From Runella sp. (GTDB lineage Bacteria > Bacteroidota > Bacteroidia > Cytophagales > Spirosomataceae), in assembly GCA_023254175.1 (NCBI GenBank), contig JALQYJ010000062.1, positions 1 through 61,096 on the forward strand: a DNA stretch of 61,096 bases, read 5' to 3'. The notes below the pieces were generated by a model, which did not search any database, was not told the DNA's origin, and saw only the letters and a program-made list of their open reading frames with translations. Shown piece after piece: positions 8,544 to 17,000 of the stretch (positions are counted from its first letter, which is position 1; the number at the start of each line of letters is the position of its first letter). A program made the translations under genes and the position numbers.

Positions 8544-9902
8544 CTATTGCGCGTTAAAAATAGTCTTCATGGCATCTTCGTAATAGAAGAGACGCTCGTT
8601 GAGGACATTGAGAGCTTCGGCTTTGTCTTTTGTCCACACCAAAATCGAAAGGTTATGTTCTGACGCCCCGTACGAAATCATGCGGATAGGGATGTGCTTC
8701 ATTGCCTCAAACACCTTCAAAGCAATTCCTTCTTTGTCGGCTTTGAAATCGCCAACGATACAGATAATCGACAAGTCGCGGTCGTGTTCTTCCAAGTCGG
8801 CGATTTCGCTCAACTCTGCCGTGATTTCGCTCAAGTGGGTATCGTTGTCGATGGTGACTGATACCGATACCTCCGAGGTCGTAATCATATCGACGGGCGT
8901 TTTGTATTTCTCGAAAATCTCAAATACGCGACGCAAGAAACCGTAGGCATTCAGCATACGAGTCGAGTGAATATAGATAGCGGTAAGGCCATCTTTGGCG
9001 GCAATCGCCTTGATTTCGCGGTCGGTTGTAGTGGTGGCAATGAGCGTACCAAAGGCCTCAGGTTCCATCGTATTTTTCAAACGAACAGGCACACCGCGTA
9101 ATTTGGCAGGAGTAATGGTGCTTGGGTGCAAAATTTTCGCTCCGAAATATGCCAACTCAGCCGCTTCTTCAAACGTCAACTCGCGAATGGGGAAGGTACG
9201 TTTTACGATACGAGGGTCGTTGTTATGCATTCCATCGATGTCGGTCCAAATTTGGATTTCTTCGGCACGAATCGCCCCCCCAATCAACGATGCGGTGTAG
9301 TCAGAGCCGCCGCGCTTGAGGTTGTCAACTTCGCCACGAGGGTTGCGGCAGATAAATCCTTGCGTAACCACGATTTGATTCTCCGGGTGATGGTTAAGCA
9401 TTTCGCTCAATAGTTGTTCTATGGTTTCCAATTCGGGCTCGCCATCGTGGTCAATACGCATAAAATCCAAGGCAGGCAATAGTACCGAACTTTCACCCAC
9501 TTCTTCCAAATACGCTTGGAACATCTGCGTACTCATGATTTCGCCTTGTGCCACCAATTCTTTGTCTTGTTTGAGGCCAAACGGGCGACTTTTTAACACC
9601 GAACGAATGAAGTTAAATTCATTGTCAACAACGGCTTGTCCTTTTTTAAGTCCTTCTTCGGTGCTGTATAATTCTTTGATAAACGCATCGTAGTGTGCTT
9701 TCAAGGCGTCTATTTTTTCTTGTACTTCGGCTTCGTTGTTTGCCTTGGCCGAGTCCCCCATCGAAATCAACGCGTTGGTGGTTCCCGAAAGCGCCGATAA
9801 GACTACGATTTTGCGGCCGCTATCTGCCGTCACGAGATTTCTGATTGAGTGCATCCGTTCGGGTTTTCCTACCGACGTACCGCCAAATTTCCAAACTTGC
9901 AT
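8544..9902 (-). CDS. lysC: Aspartate kinase, monofunctional, with ACT domains
   Basis: The enzyme phosphorylates L-aspartate, the first step to lysine, threonine, methionine and diaminopimelate. The 452-residue protein starts with the kinase signature KFGGTSVGKPERM (5-17) and has RGGSDYTASLIG near 200 and WTDIDGMHNNDPRIV near 221. From about residue 300 it carries two ACT regulatory domains (AIYIHSTRMLNAYGFLRRVF and SIICIVGDF are visible), so feedback inhibition is expected. There is no fused homoserine dehydrogenase. It is separated from serS by a palindromic spacer and appears to be a single gene. A run of seven G/C bases lies within the codons for IGGAIR. Confidence 0.95.
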   Translation of the reverse strand: MQVWKFGGTSVGKPERMHSIRNLVTADSGRKIVVLSALSGTTNALISMGDSAKANNEAEVQEKIDALKAHYDAFIKELYSTEEGLKKGQAVVDNEFNFIRSVLKSRPFGLKQDKELVAQGEIMSTQMFQAYLEEVGESSVLLPALDFMRIDHDGEPELETIEQLLSEMLNHHPENQIVVTQGFICRNPRGEVDNLKRGGSDYTASLIGGAIRAEEIQIWTDIDGMHNNDPRIVKRTFPIRELTFEEAAELAYFGAKILHPSTITPAKLRGVPVRLKNTMEPEAFGTLIATTTTDREIKAIAAKDGLTAIYIHSTRMLNAYGFLRRVFEIFEKYKTPVDMITTSEVSVSVTIDNDTHLSEITAELSEIADLEEHDRDLSIICIVGDFKADKEGIALKVFEAMKHIPIRMISYGASEHNLSILVWTKDKAEALNVLNERLFYYEDAMKTIFNAQ

Positions 9903-9945
9903 TTTGTTACTGAATTATTATTGGTGAGTTGTGATTGAATCTGAT

Positions 9946-10197
9946 TTAGTGGGTATTGGGCTGTCGCTTAAACATTCCCCAAAGGGCAATGCCCACCCAA
10001 ATGATATTCACCATGGCGGAGGGAATAGCGCCATAGGTAAGGGTGTTAACAATGAGAAAGGCGCTTCCCACCAAATTAGCCCATAAATAAGCCTTGGTCG
10101 TGGCGTGTAATCTACCGCTGATATTGAGGGCATACGCGCCTACCACTAGCACCGAACCTATCCATCCGAGAATATCTATAATAAGGCGTTCTGTCAT
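9946..10197 (-). CDS. Small multi-pass membrane protein (CBU_0592-like)
   Basis: The product of 83 residues has three predicted helices (IIDILGWIGSVLVVGAYALN, AYLWANLVGSAFLIVNTLTY and AMVNIIWVGIALWGM) with short loops, matching a small widespread family of unknown role. I chose the ATG at 10197 over one 33 bp upstream because it forms an ATGA overlap with the stop codon of the preceding DUF2442 pseudogene. The upstream start would add eleven residues that belong to that pseudogene's region. Function is unknown. Confidence 0.7.
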   Translation of the reverse strand: MTERLIIDILGWIGSVLVVGAYALNISGRLHATTKAYLWANLVGSAFLIVNTLTYGAIPSAMVNIIWVGIALWGMFKRQPNTH

Positions 10198-10427
10198 TTG
10201 CTTTCTATGTATAAAAAAGTATCTGGGCAAAAATCAAACTCATTGTTCCAAGTAACAGTACCATTAAAAACCTTTGCCGAATTAAATAAGGAGACATCTT
10301 TAAGTTCTTCAAAAACGTTTTTGTTTAAATAAGGTTTTACATCGAACAAACGTACTTCGTGATTAGAGAAGACAATTTGTAGTTAATCATTACCTAATGG
10401 AGTGATTTGTTTTACTCTTGGATTCAT
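10194..10427 (-). pseudogene. DUF2442 protein with an in-frame nonsense codon
   Basis: Translation from ATG 10427 gives MNPRVKQITPLGND, then TAA at 10385-10383, then a fully in-frame continuation: LQIVFSNHEVRLFDVKPYLN, KNVFEELKDVSLFNSAKVF and NGTVTWNNEFDFCPDTFLY, stop at 10194. This is the complete DUF2442 fold with a single base change creating the stop (a Tyr codon is expected there). DUF2442 genes are often paired with DUF4160 genes and have been proposed as toxin-antitoxin-like pairs. Its partner lies just upstream and is also broken. The stop overlaps the start of the following membrane-protein gene. Confidence 0.8.
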
Positions 10428-10440
10428 TTTTAAGCATATT

Positions 10441-10704
10441 TTAAAAGGTCAATTGGGAAAATTTTTGCCCATTTACAGCTAACTACCCGTCTGCCATTAA
10501 GCCTTTCCGACGTAACTCACTCCATGCCTCTACCAGTTTTTGTTTGGCTTTTGGCAAATTTCCATCCATCAATTCAACTCATTCGATGGAAAACACAGCC
10601 TCCATACCGCTGGAACTGACGTGAATATATGGCAAGTGGTGGTGTTTATTGTCAAAATAATACAATGAAACAATCAAGCCATAAAACATTGATATGACAG
10701 GTAT
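10441..10704 (-). pseudogene. DUF4160 protein with two nonsense codons and a lost start codon
   Basis: The minus strand reads IPVISMFYGLIVSLYYFDNK, then HHHLPYIHVSSSGMEAVFSI, clearly DUF4160. It is interrupted by TGA at 10581-10579 after SIE and by TAG at 10485-10483 after MADG, yet continues in frame after each (VELMDGNLPKAKQKLVEAW; LAVNGQKFSQ) to TAA 10443-10441. The codon where family members start (xPVIS) is ATA at 10704-10702 instead of ATG. Reading frame is preserved throughout, so the decay is by point mutation only and looks recent. It sits 13 bp upstream of the broken DUF2442 gene, the usual pair order. Confidence 0.8.
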
Positions 10705-10759
10705 ATTTTCTGAAATTTTCTGCAAAATTACACGATAAATCGGTACTATGTTGCGCCCT

Positions 10760-11443
10760 TTACCAATACTTGAAAATTGTCGTAATAATCTTGTAACCTG
10801 CTAATACAACTCCCTTTACCGTGCCCGATATTTTAGAAAAACCAATACGCTTTCGGTAGTTAACCGCTACTTCGGTTGATTTGAGGCACTGTTTCGCCGC
10901 TTTTAGTTGCATTTCGACCGTCCAGCCGTAGGTTTTATCCTGCATGTCCAGGGGCAAAAGTTTATCCCATTTGATGGCACGGAAGGGACCCAAATCGGTG
11001 TATTGAACGCCGTATAAAAGGCGTAACAAAAATGTAGCGAGCCAATTCCCAAACACTTGCTGGGGTGTCATAGAACCACGTTCGCGTTTTCCTAAAGCTC
11101 GCGACCCAATGACCATATCGTAATTTTGCTTTAAAATCGGTCGTACTAAATCTGGGAGTTCGTCGGGATAATCGGAATGGTCACCGTCCAAAAAAACAAT
11201 AATTTCGGGGGGGGGATCCAATGATTTGACGTACTCTATCGCTCGCAAGCAAGCACGCCCGTAGCCAGAAATAGGTTCGTGAACGACGGTAGCTCCTGCT
11301 TCGCGAGCTCGAGCAGCCGTTTGGTCAGTCGAGCCATTATTGGCCACCACCACTTCGCGTACCCAATTTTTAGGGATTTCGGCAATCACTTTTCCAATGG
11401 CTGCTTCTTCGTTGTAAGCAGGAATAATGACAATAATGTTCAA
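10760..11443 (-). CDS. Family 2 glycosyltransferase (dolichol-phosphate-mannose-synthase-like)
   Basis: The 227-residue GT-A protein starts NIIVIIPAYNEEAAIGKVI (2-20) and has a DGD metal motif at 86-88 (VFLDGDHSDYPDEL) and GSRALGKRERGSM near 122. It lacks the C-terminal membrane helices of polyprenyl-phosphate transferases such as GtrB, so it is likely a soluble or peripheral enzyme using nucleotide sugars. Acceptor and product are unknown. Codons 77-79 (Pro-Pro-Pro) are encoded by nine consecutive C, a mutable tract. It is divergent from bshC, with about 100 bp between them. The end at 10760 is close to the pseudogene pair but unrelated to it. Confidence 0.88.
   Translation of the reverse strand: MNIIVIIPAYNEEAAIGKVIAEIPKNWVREVVVANNGSTDQTAARAREAGATVVHEPISGYGRACLRAIEYVKSLDPPPEIIVFLDGDHSDYPDELPDLVRPILKQNYDMVIGSRALGKRERGSMTPQQVFGNWLATFLLRLLYGVQYTDLGPFRAIKWDKLLPLDMQDKTYGWTVEMQLKAAKQCLKSTEVAVNYRKRIGFSKISGTVKGVVLAGYKIITTIFKYW
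11207..11215 (-). repeat. Nine-base C homopolymer inside the glycosyltransferase gene
   Basis: Nine consecutive G on the plus strand (C on the coding strand) encode Pro77-Pro79 of the glycosyltransferase. It is the longest G/C homopolymer I see in the window; others reach seven (lysC, the MTHFR-like gene). Loss or gain of one base would frameshift the gene just before the DGD motif. Confidence 0.9.
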
Positions 11444-11544
11444 AAGATTACAATTTGCAGTGAGGAGATTGCAAAGATAGGGAAACTTTACGGCGATATG
11501 TTTGGTTTAGGGAGATAGACTCAAGGCGCTATTTTTCTTAACTC

Positions 11545-13101
11545 ATGCACTGTCAACCCTTACCACTTGCATCTACAGGGGCGTTTCCCCCACTTTTTTT
11601 AGATTATATTTCCCAAAAAGACCAGTTGCAGCCATTCTACGGTTTATTTCCTGTTCTTGAAAACTTTGAAAAACAACTCCAACAAAAGGCAACGTTTAGT
11701 CAGCAGCACCGCGAAGTGCTAGTGCAATCGCTTGAACGTCAGTATGCTCATTTGAGCCAAAAGCCCGATTTTTCGGTATTGTTAGATAAAAATACATTTA
11801 CAGTAACGACGGGGCATCAGCTTAATATCTTTACAGGGCCGTTGTACGTCATTTACAAGATTGTGACGAGTATCAACCTGGCGCGTCAGCTCAAAACGGC
11901 CTATCCCGCTTATAATTTTGTACCCGTTTATTGGATGGCGACGGAAGATCACGACTTCGACGAAATTAGCTATTTTAACCTTTTTGGTAAAAAATATACG
12001 TGGCAAACCCAACAAAAAGGAGCGGTAGGTCGAATGAACCCAAGGGAACTGGGTGAGGCGTTGAAAATCTTGCCAGAACGCTTACCTGTTTTCGAAAAAG
12101 CGTACCTGCGTCACGATAACCTTGCGGATGCCGTGCGTTGTTATATGAACGATTTGTTTGGCAAAGAGGGCTTGGTGTGCGTGGATGGAGATGACACTGA
12201 ACTAAAACGTTTGTTTTTACCCGTTATTGAAGACGAACTTAAAAATTCAAAGGCATTTGAATTGGTAAAAAGTACAACGGCAGCCATTGAAAGTCTCGGG
12301 TATCATACCCAAATCAGCCCGCGCGAAATCAACTTCTTTTATTTGGCGGAGGGCCTGCGTGAACGGATTGTGAAAGAAGGTGATGAGTACAAAGCACTCA
12401 ATTCGGATATTTCATTCTCAGAAACAGAGGTGTTGGCGTTGGCCACCGAGCATCCAGAGCAATTCAGCCCTAACGTTGTATTAAGACCGTTATACCAAGA
12501 AATTATCTTGCCCAATCTAGCCTACATCGGTGGGCCATCGGAAGTGCCGTATTGGATGCAACTAAAAGGGGTCTTTGACCACTATCAAGTGCCTTTCCCG
12601 TTGTTGTTACCGCGTAATTTTGCCCTGTACGTAAACGCTGCGAGCCAAAAGCGGGCCGAAAAACTAGGGGTGTCAACCGAAAGTTTGTTCTGGGACGATG
12701 TTCGGTTGCGGAAGTCCTTTGTGGAAAAAACCTCGACGGTGTCGTTGGAATTGACCCAAGAGAAGCAGGCGATTGGAGAGGTTTTCAACGGGATTTTGCA
12801 TAAAGCCTTGGCTATCGACAAAACCCTCGAAGGGGCGGTCAATGCCGAAAAAGTAAAAATGCTAAATACGATTGAAAACTTAGAGAAACGGCTTCAAAAA
12901 GCGGAAGAGCGAAATCATGAAACGGAAGTTAATCAGTTGTTGGGCTTGAAAGCGAAACTTTTCCCAAATGGAGGATTACAGGAGCGTAGCGAAAACTTCC
13001 TTAATTTTTATCTTAACGACAGCGCCTTTATTGAGAAGCTGTTGGCGCATTTTAACCCCCTTGATTTTCGATTTAATGTTCTGACAGAAGAGGCTGAATA
13101 A
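11545..13101 (+). CDS. bshC: Bacillithiol biosynthesis cysteine-adding enzyme BshC
   Basis: BshC joins cysteine to GlcN-malate in the last step of bacillithiol synthesis, in the cytoplasm. The 518-residue protein has the family core TVTTGHQLNIFTGPLYVIYK near 87-106 and VYWMATEDHDFDEISYFNLF near 129-148, with YIGGPSEVPYWMQLK in the C-terminal half. A coiled-coil segment follows near 430-465 (VNAEKVKMLNTIENLEKRLQ). Length fits BshC. It begins MHCQPLPL, without a signal peptide. The bacillithiol disulfide reductase ypdA lies 10 kb downstream, which supports a working bacillithiol system. Neighbours are unrelated and it looks monocistronic. Confidence 0.95.
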   Translation: MHCQPLPLASTGAFPPLFLDYISQKDQLQPFYGLFPVLENFEKQLQQKATFSQQHREVLVQSLERQYAHLSQKPDFSVLLDKNTFTVTTGHQLNIFTGPLYVIYKIVTSINLARQLKTAYPAYNFVPVYWMATEDHDFDEISYFNLFGKKYTWQTQQKGAVGRMNPRELGEALKILPERLPVFEKAYLRHDNLADAVRCYMNDLFGKEGLVCVDGDDTELKRLFLPVIEDELKNSKAFELVKSTTAAIESLGYHTQISPREINFFYLAEGLRERIVKEGDEYKALNSDISFSETEVLALATEHPEQFSPNVVLRPLYQEIILPNLAYIGGPSEVPYWMQLKGVFDHYQVPFPLLLPRNFALYVNAASQKRAEKLGVSTESLFWDDVRLRKSFVEKTSTVSLELTQEKQAIGEVFNGILHKALAIDKTLEGAVNAEKVKMLNTIENLEKRLQKAEERNHETEVNQLLGLKAKLFPNGGLQERSENFLNFYLNDSAFIEKLLAHFNPLDFRFNVLTEEAE

Positions 13102-13186
13102 AAAGTAAATTTTGACAAAGTTTTAAAGCGAACCACGATTTGTAGAATAGCTCCTTTGCGAGATCTCTTGATTAAAAGGTAGTAAA

Positions 13187-13894
13187 CTACAACTTTTTGA
13201 TTCTTTTGTACACATTCCAACACTGCAATACCTCGTAAGTAAGGTCGTAGTCAGTAGAGAGTAGTAAAAACTCTTCAGAAAAATCGCAGAAGTACCGAAA
13301 ACGCTCCAAATTATCGCCACTTAGGTCGGTCGCCTGCCCTGCAATCATTCCAAAACGGTAGTTAGCCAAGTCGCGGCGGCGTTTTTCTTGCATGAGCATA
13401 GCTACCTTTCGGTCTTCTTTGGCCGATTTGCTAAATAGCTCGTATAATAAAGTAATCGGTGACTGGGCCATAGATACGGCGTCCCCAAACGATAAATTTT
13501 TTCTGGCTTCTGGCTCGGCGAGGACTTGTTTGATTTCCTTTTCGAGCTGTTGTTCGCGTTTGGTAGTAACCTTCACTTCAGGTAATTCAATGGCTTTGTC
13601 GATTTTTTTGAGACGAAAAACCAGTTCGTCGGCAGTTCCATTCCAGCGAAAAGCACCCCGCTCGTGGGAGAGGCTCGCGATTTCAATCGAATCCCCCACC
13701 GAAGCATCCAAAAAGAACACACCTTCTTTGTTAGTACGCGTCATGTCGCGGTTTTTTAGGTTGGTAATGGTGGCTAAATTTACTCCTTTGCCAGTGGCAA
13801 AATCCAATACTTTACCTAAAATATATCCTTTTTGGGCAAAAGTTTGTCCAGCTAATATACAAAAGAAGAAGCAATAATATTTAAAGTAATTCAC
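13187..13894 (-). CDS. Exported protein with carboxypeptidase-regulatory-like beta domain
   Basis: The 235-residue protein has a signal peptide (to FAQ, residue 20), then a beta-sandwich of the kind found at the N-terminus of TonB-dependent receptors and other outer-membrane proteins: GYILGKVLDFATGKGVNLAT, TNKEGVFFL and GDSIEIASLSHE. The second half is charged and probably helical (KREQQLEKEIKQVLAEPEAR), ending with aromatic residues. No barrel is present, so it is not a receptor; such proteins are periplasmic or outer-membrane associated with unknown roles in Bacteroidota. The gene is convergent with bshC and 39 bp downstream of the next gene on its strand. Confidence 0.75.
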   Translation of the reverse strand: MNYFKYYCFFFCILAGQTFAQKGYILGKVLDFATGKGVNLATITNLKNRDMTRTNKEGVFFLDASVGDSIEIASLSHERGAFRWNGTADELVFRLKKIDKAIELPEVKVTTKREQQLEKEIKQVLAEPEARKNLSFGDAVSMAQSPITLLYELFSKSAKEDRKVAMLMQEKRRRDLANYRFGMIAGQATDLSGDNLERFRYFCDFSEEFLLLSTDYDLTYEVLQCWNVYKRIKKL

Positions 13895-13933
13895 AGGTAT
13901 AAAAGGTACGGAAATAGACTTAACGCCTGAAAG

Positions 13934-14362
13934 TTACAAATGTTGTTTGTTGTCTAAAAGCCATTGGCGATAATCGCCGTGTTTAATTTGGACCAAAGCG
14001 TCGGTGGATTGGCAATACAGATAGACCCAAGCTAGTTGTACCTGCCCAGTTTCGAGTAAAACGGGAATAGGCTCGCGTACGTATTCGGGCTGAGAATCAT
14101 GGATACCTTCGTAGTAATCTAAATTTGGAATGACGGAGTCGAAATCCAGAATTTCCCAAACTTCCCCGTGAACGATTGAGGGCGTATTTGAATTGAAAAC
14201 GGTACCAGGATAACTACCTAAATCGAATAGCTGTCCAGTAATGGTGGCTTTTCCTTTCCAAACGGCGTTTTTACGTAATTTTTTTGCAAATGGATTGGTG
14301 AATCCCTGCATGAGGGTACCATATACGAATAGCAATGATGGTAAGTCTGTGTCAGTGAACAT
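13934..14362 (-). CDS. Gamma-glutamylcyclotransferase-like (AIG2/GGACT family) protein
   Basis: The 142-residue protein carries the family signature LLFVYGTLMQGFTNP (10-24), where YGTL binds substrate, and LDYYEGI (81-87), whose Glu85 sits where the catalytic acid is expected. Relatives release 5-oxoproline from gamma-glutamyl or epsilon-lysyl dipeptides in the cytoplasm. A compact length and complete motifs suggest an active enzyme with unknown substrate. It may be cotranscribed with the downstream exported-protein gene. The alternative longer ORF in another frame across its start is a shadow. Confidence 0.85.
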   Translation of the reverse strand: MFTDTDLPSLLFVYGTLMQGFTNPFAKKLRKNAVWKGKATITGQLFDLGSYPGTVFNSNTPSIVHGEVWEILDFDSVIPNLDYYEGIHDSQPEYVREPIPVLLETGQVQLAWVYLYCQSTDALVQIKHGDYRQWLLDNKQHL

Positions 14363-14535
14363 AATGGAGGAACTGTTCTGCTGACAAAATTAGTACAAAA
14401 GGGATTAGTAAACCCAAACTCGGCTGCTATTCGTATGTGGGGAGATTGTAGTTGTAAGAAAATAAAATCCAACGGATGTTTGAGCCTGGATAACATACTC
14501 GCCTAGCCCACTCTACTGGCAGCTGTCCTTTAAAC

Positions 14536-14580
14536 CAAGTCATTTAAACAAGAAAAATTTCTACCTGTTTAAATGACTTG
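14536..14580. repeat. Perfect 15-bp inverted repeat with 15-nt loop
   Basis: The arms 14536-14550 (CAAGTCATTTAAACA) and 14566-14580 are exact reverse complements. The site lies 42 bp after the mazG stop. There is no T run on either side, so it is not a standard intrinsic terminator. It could be a factor-assisted 3' end structure, a regulator site or a mobile-element scar. Confidence 0.8.
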
Positions 14581-14621
14581 AGTAGGAAAGAAAAGTAACG
14601 GAGTGCCTAAAAAAACAACGC

Positions 14622-15443
14622 TTATAATTTTTTGGCTTGGTTCCAATATTCGTCCATTTCGGCGAGGGTCATTTCGTGGAGTTGTTTACCATCGGCCCGC
14701 GACTGACTTTCGAGGTGATTGAAGCGTTTGATGAATTTTTTGTTGGTACGTTCAAGGGCTGTCTCTGGGTTAATATCAATAAAACGAGCGTAATTGACGA
14801 GCGAGAATAGCAAGTCACCAAATTCACCCTCGGCTTTTTCGGGGTTAATCACCGAGTTGTCTTCGGCATTAAAATGCTCCTTAAACTCCGTCATTTCTTC
14901 TTCCACTTTCTCCCATACTTGTTGTTTTTCTTCCCAGTCAAATCCTGCCCCACGCGCTTTTTCCTGAATACGCATGGCCTTCACCAGCGCGGGCAACGAC
15001 TGAGGGACACCGCCTAATACTGATTTCTTGCCGTCGCCTTCTTTGAGTTTGATTTGCTCCCAGTTTTGTTTTACTTTTTCTTCGGTGTCGGCTTGTACGT
15101 CGCCATAAATGTGGGGGTGCCTTACGATGAGTTTTTCACAAATCCCGTGCAGCACGCTCGAAATGTCAAAGTCACCCGTTTCGGAACCGATTTTGGCATA
15201 AAAAACCATGTGAAGTAACAAATCGCCGAGTTCTTTTTCGACTTCGGGCAAATCGTTCTCCAAAATAGCATCCGAAAGCTCGTACGTTTCCTCAATCGTC
15301 AGGTGGCGTAGGCTTTGAAGCGTTTGCTTTTTGTCCCACGGGCACTTAGCGCGGAGGTCATCCATGATGTTGAGCAATCGGTCGAAAGCGAGCAGTTGCT
15401 CTAAGCGTTCGAGGGAAATATCAGACAGCGTACGAGTTTGCAT
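14622..15443 (-). CDS. mazG: Nucleoside triphosphate pyrophosphohydrolase MazG
   Basis: MazG hydrolyses (d)NTPs to monophosphates and pyrophosphate, cleaning the nucleotide pool and lowering alarmone effects. The 273-residue, two-domain protein has RAKCPWDKKQTLQSL (31-45), the metal-binding EETYE (51-55) and EVEKELGDLLLHM (67-79) in the first domain, and EKAEGEFGDLLFSLVNYAR in the second. Length matches E. coli MazG. The start ATG 15443 lies 11 bp downstream of the M20 hydrolase gene's stop, so the two are probably cotranscribed. It is not part of a MazEF system. Confidence 0.95.
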   Translation of the reverse strand: MQTRTLSDISLERLEQLLAFDRLLNIMDDLRAKCPWDKKQTLQSLRHLTIEETYELSDAILENDLPEVEKELGDLLLHMVFYAKIGSETGDFDISSVLHGICEKLIVRHPHIYGDVQADTEEKVKQNWEQIKLKEGDGKKSVLGGVPQSLPALVKAMRIQEKARGAGFDWEEKQQVWEKVEEEMTEFKEHFNAEDNSVINPEKAEGEFGDLLFSLVNYARFIDINPETALERTNKKFIKRFNHLESQSRADGKQLHEMTLAEMDEYWNQAKKL

Positions 15444-15454
15444 AAGTGTTAAAT

Positions 15455-16540
15455 CTATAAAATCACCTCTTCCAACATTTTGATATACTGAGCGACTCCT
15501 TCTTCGATTTCGTGGAGGTAAATAAATTCATCCGCTGTGTGCGAACGCCCCGAGTGACCTGGCCCCATTTTGAGCGATGGGCAGTCGATGAGCGCTTGGT
15601 CGGAGGTGGTTGGAGAACCGTAGGTAGTTCTTCCTAAACGCACGCCTGCTTGCACAATAGGGTGCTCCATCGGAATGCTCGATGGGCGCAAACGTATCGA
15701 ACGGGCGGCAATTTCGGATTTGATGTTTTTATTGATAATGTCAATGATTTCTTCCAAAGTATATTGGTCAGTCACGCGGACATCAATGGTAAATTTGCAG
15801 GAATCAGGAACTACGTTGTGCTGCGTACCTGCGTTGACAATCGTCACCGACATTTTGATGGGGCCGAGCGTGGGAGAAACCTTCGGGTATTGGTACGAAC
15901 GAATCCACTGAATGTCGTCAATGGCTTTGTAAATGGCATTTTCACCTTCTTCGCGGGCAGCGTGTCCCGATTTTCCATGCGCAATGCAGTCGAGTACCAA
16001 AAGCCCTTTTTCGGCTACTGCCAAGTGCATTTCGGTAGGCTCTCCCACGATGGCAAAGTCGATAGGAGGAAGGTCTGGAACAATGAGTTCGAGGCCCTCG
16101 CGTCCCGAAATTTCCTCTTCCGCTGTGGCCGCCATCACAACATTGTACGTCAAATTAGGGTTATCATAAAAGTAACAAAACGTTACGATAAGCGAGCACA
16201 ACGAGCCACCTGCGTCGTTGCTCCCTAATCCAAAAAGTTTGCCATCTTGTTCGAGCGGTTCGTAGGGATTGATCGTCCAAGATGGGTTAGGCTTAACAGT
16301 ATCGTGGTGAGAGTTTAGTAAAACGGTGGGCTTGCTGGCGTTGAAATAGCGGTTATAAGCCCAAATGTTGTTTTTTTTGCGGTGGAATGGAATCCCTTTG
16401 CGTTGAAAGAATGCTTCAATCAAAGCGGCAGTTCCTTCTTCTTCTCGACTAAACGACTGAGTAGAAATCAGTTGTTTAAGTAATGCGATGGCCTCTTGCG
16501 CAAGCGCGTTAGGCGATAGAGTTATGTTTGTTTCAGACAT
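15455..16540 (-). CDS. M20 family metallo-hydrolase, probable N-acyl-ornithine deacetylase (ArgE-like)
   Basis: I set the start at ATG 16540 (MSETNITLSP); the extra 40 residues upstream in the open frame do not resemble the family. The 361-residue enzyme has the M20 zinc site: NSHHDTVKP (76-84), GLGSNDAGGS (104-113, Asp109) and ATAEEEISG (138-146, Glu pair), then HGKSGHAAREEGENAI in the lid domain. The NSHHDTVKP and SNDAGG combination is typical of the Bacteroidota ArgE-type enzyme, which deacylates N-acetyl- or N-succinyl-ornithine in arginine synthesis. A DapE or peptidase role is possible. It precedes mazG by 11 bp. Confidence 0.85.
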   Translation of the reverse strand: MSETNITLSPNALAQEAIALLKQLISTQSFSREEEGTAALIEAFFQRKGIPFHRKKNNIWAYNRYFNASKPTVLLNSHHDTVKPNPSWTINPYEPLEQDGKLFGLGSNDAGGSLCSLIVTFCYFYDNPNLTYNVVMAATAEEEISGREGLELIVPDLPPIDFAIVGEPTEMHLAVAEKGLLVLDCIAHGKSGHAAREEGENAIYKAIDDIQWIRSYQYPKVSPTLGPIKMSVTIVNAGTQHNVVPDSCKFTIDVRVTDQYTLEEIIDIINKNIKSEIAARSIRLRPSSIPMEHPIVQAGVRLGRTTYGSPTTSDQALIDCPSLKMGPGHSGRSHTADEFIYLHEIEEGVAQYIKMLEEVIL

Positions 16541-16667
16541 AAAAAGCTGTTTTGTCTGTCGCAAAGTTACGGAAAGGGAATGTATAGTTGACAGCTTATG
16601 AGTTAAAATACAATGAATACAGTGGTCGTCGGGTTTCTCAAAACCCGATTCTTTAATCAATCAATCA

Positions 16668-17000
16668 ATGGACCTAGTGATTTCCTCCGCCGAACAGTTT
16701 CAGAACGAAACGCTTCGGCCTATTCTAAAAGCACAAAATGAGTTGTTGGTAGCGTTATTTCGCCATTACTTACAAAAGCGAAAAATTGCATTTGAGCGGT
16801 TTTCACCCGAAGACCAACTGGTTCATATCGAGCAAATTATTCGTAAAGATTTACAATTTAGGAGTTTGTTGTTGGGGACAATTGTAGGTCATTTAAGCCC
16901 AGCGCAATACCTGATTTTCCTTCAAGACGAAGAAGAACTCAACCGCCGAACCATCAATATGCTGATTCGCAGGTTGCAAAGCCAGTTGGTGGTGGTTTAG
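16668..17000 (+). CDS. Conserved small protein of unknown function
   Basis: A 110-residue, mostly helical, charged protein (MDLVISSAEQFQNETLRPIL at the start; EEELNRRTINMLIRRLQSQL near the end) with no signal peptide or membrane segment. The look is that of a small Bacteroidota-conserved cytoplasmic protein sometimes mislabelled glyoxalase; I see no glyoxalase metal site. It is divergent from the ArgE-like gene with a 127-bp spacer and its 3' end overlaps the convergent HTH gene by 47 bp. No function can be given. Confidence 0.7.
   Translation: MDLVISSAEQFQNETLRPILKAQNELLVALFRHYLQKRKIAFERFSPEDQLVHIEQIIRKDLQFRSLLLGTIVGHLSPAQYLIFLQDEEELNRRTINMLIRRLQSQLVVV

Noticed and set aside
16541-16660. 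N-terminal extension of the ArgE-like protein
   Set aside because: The 40 residues before MSETNI are not family-like; similar upstream extensions were trimmed for PDH E1-beta, S41, MTHFR-like, RdgB, GH16 and the beta-helix protein.
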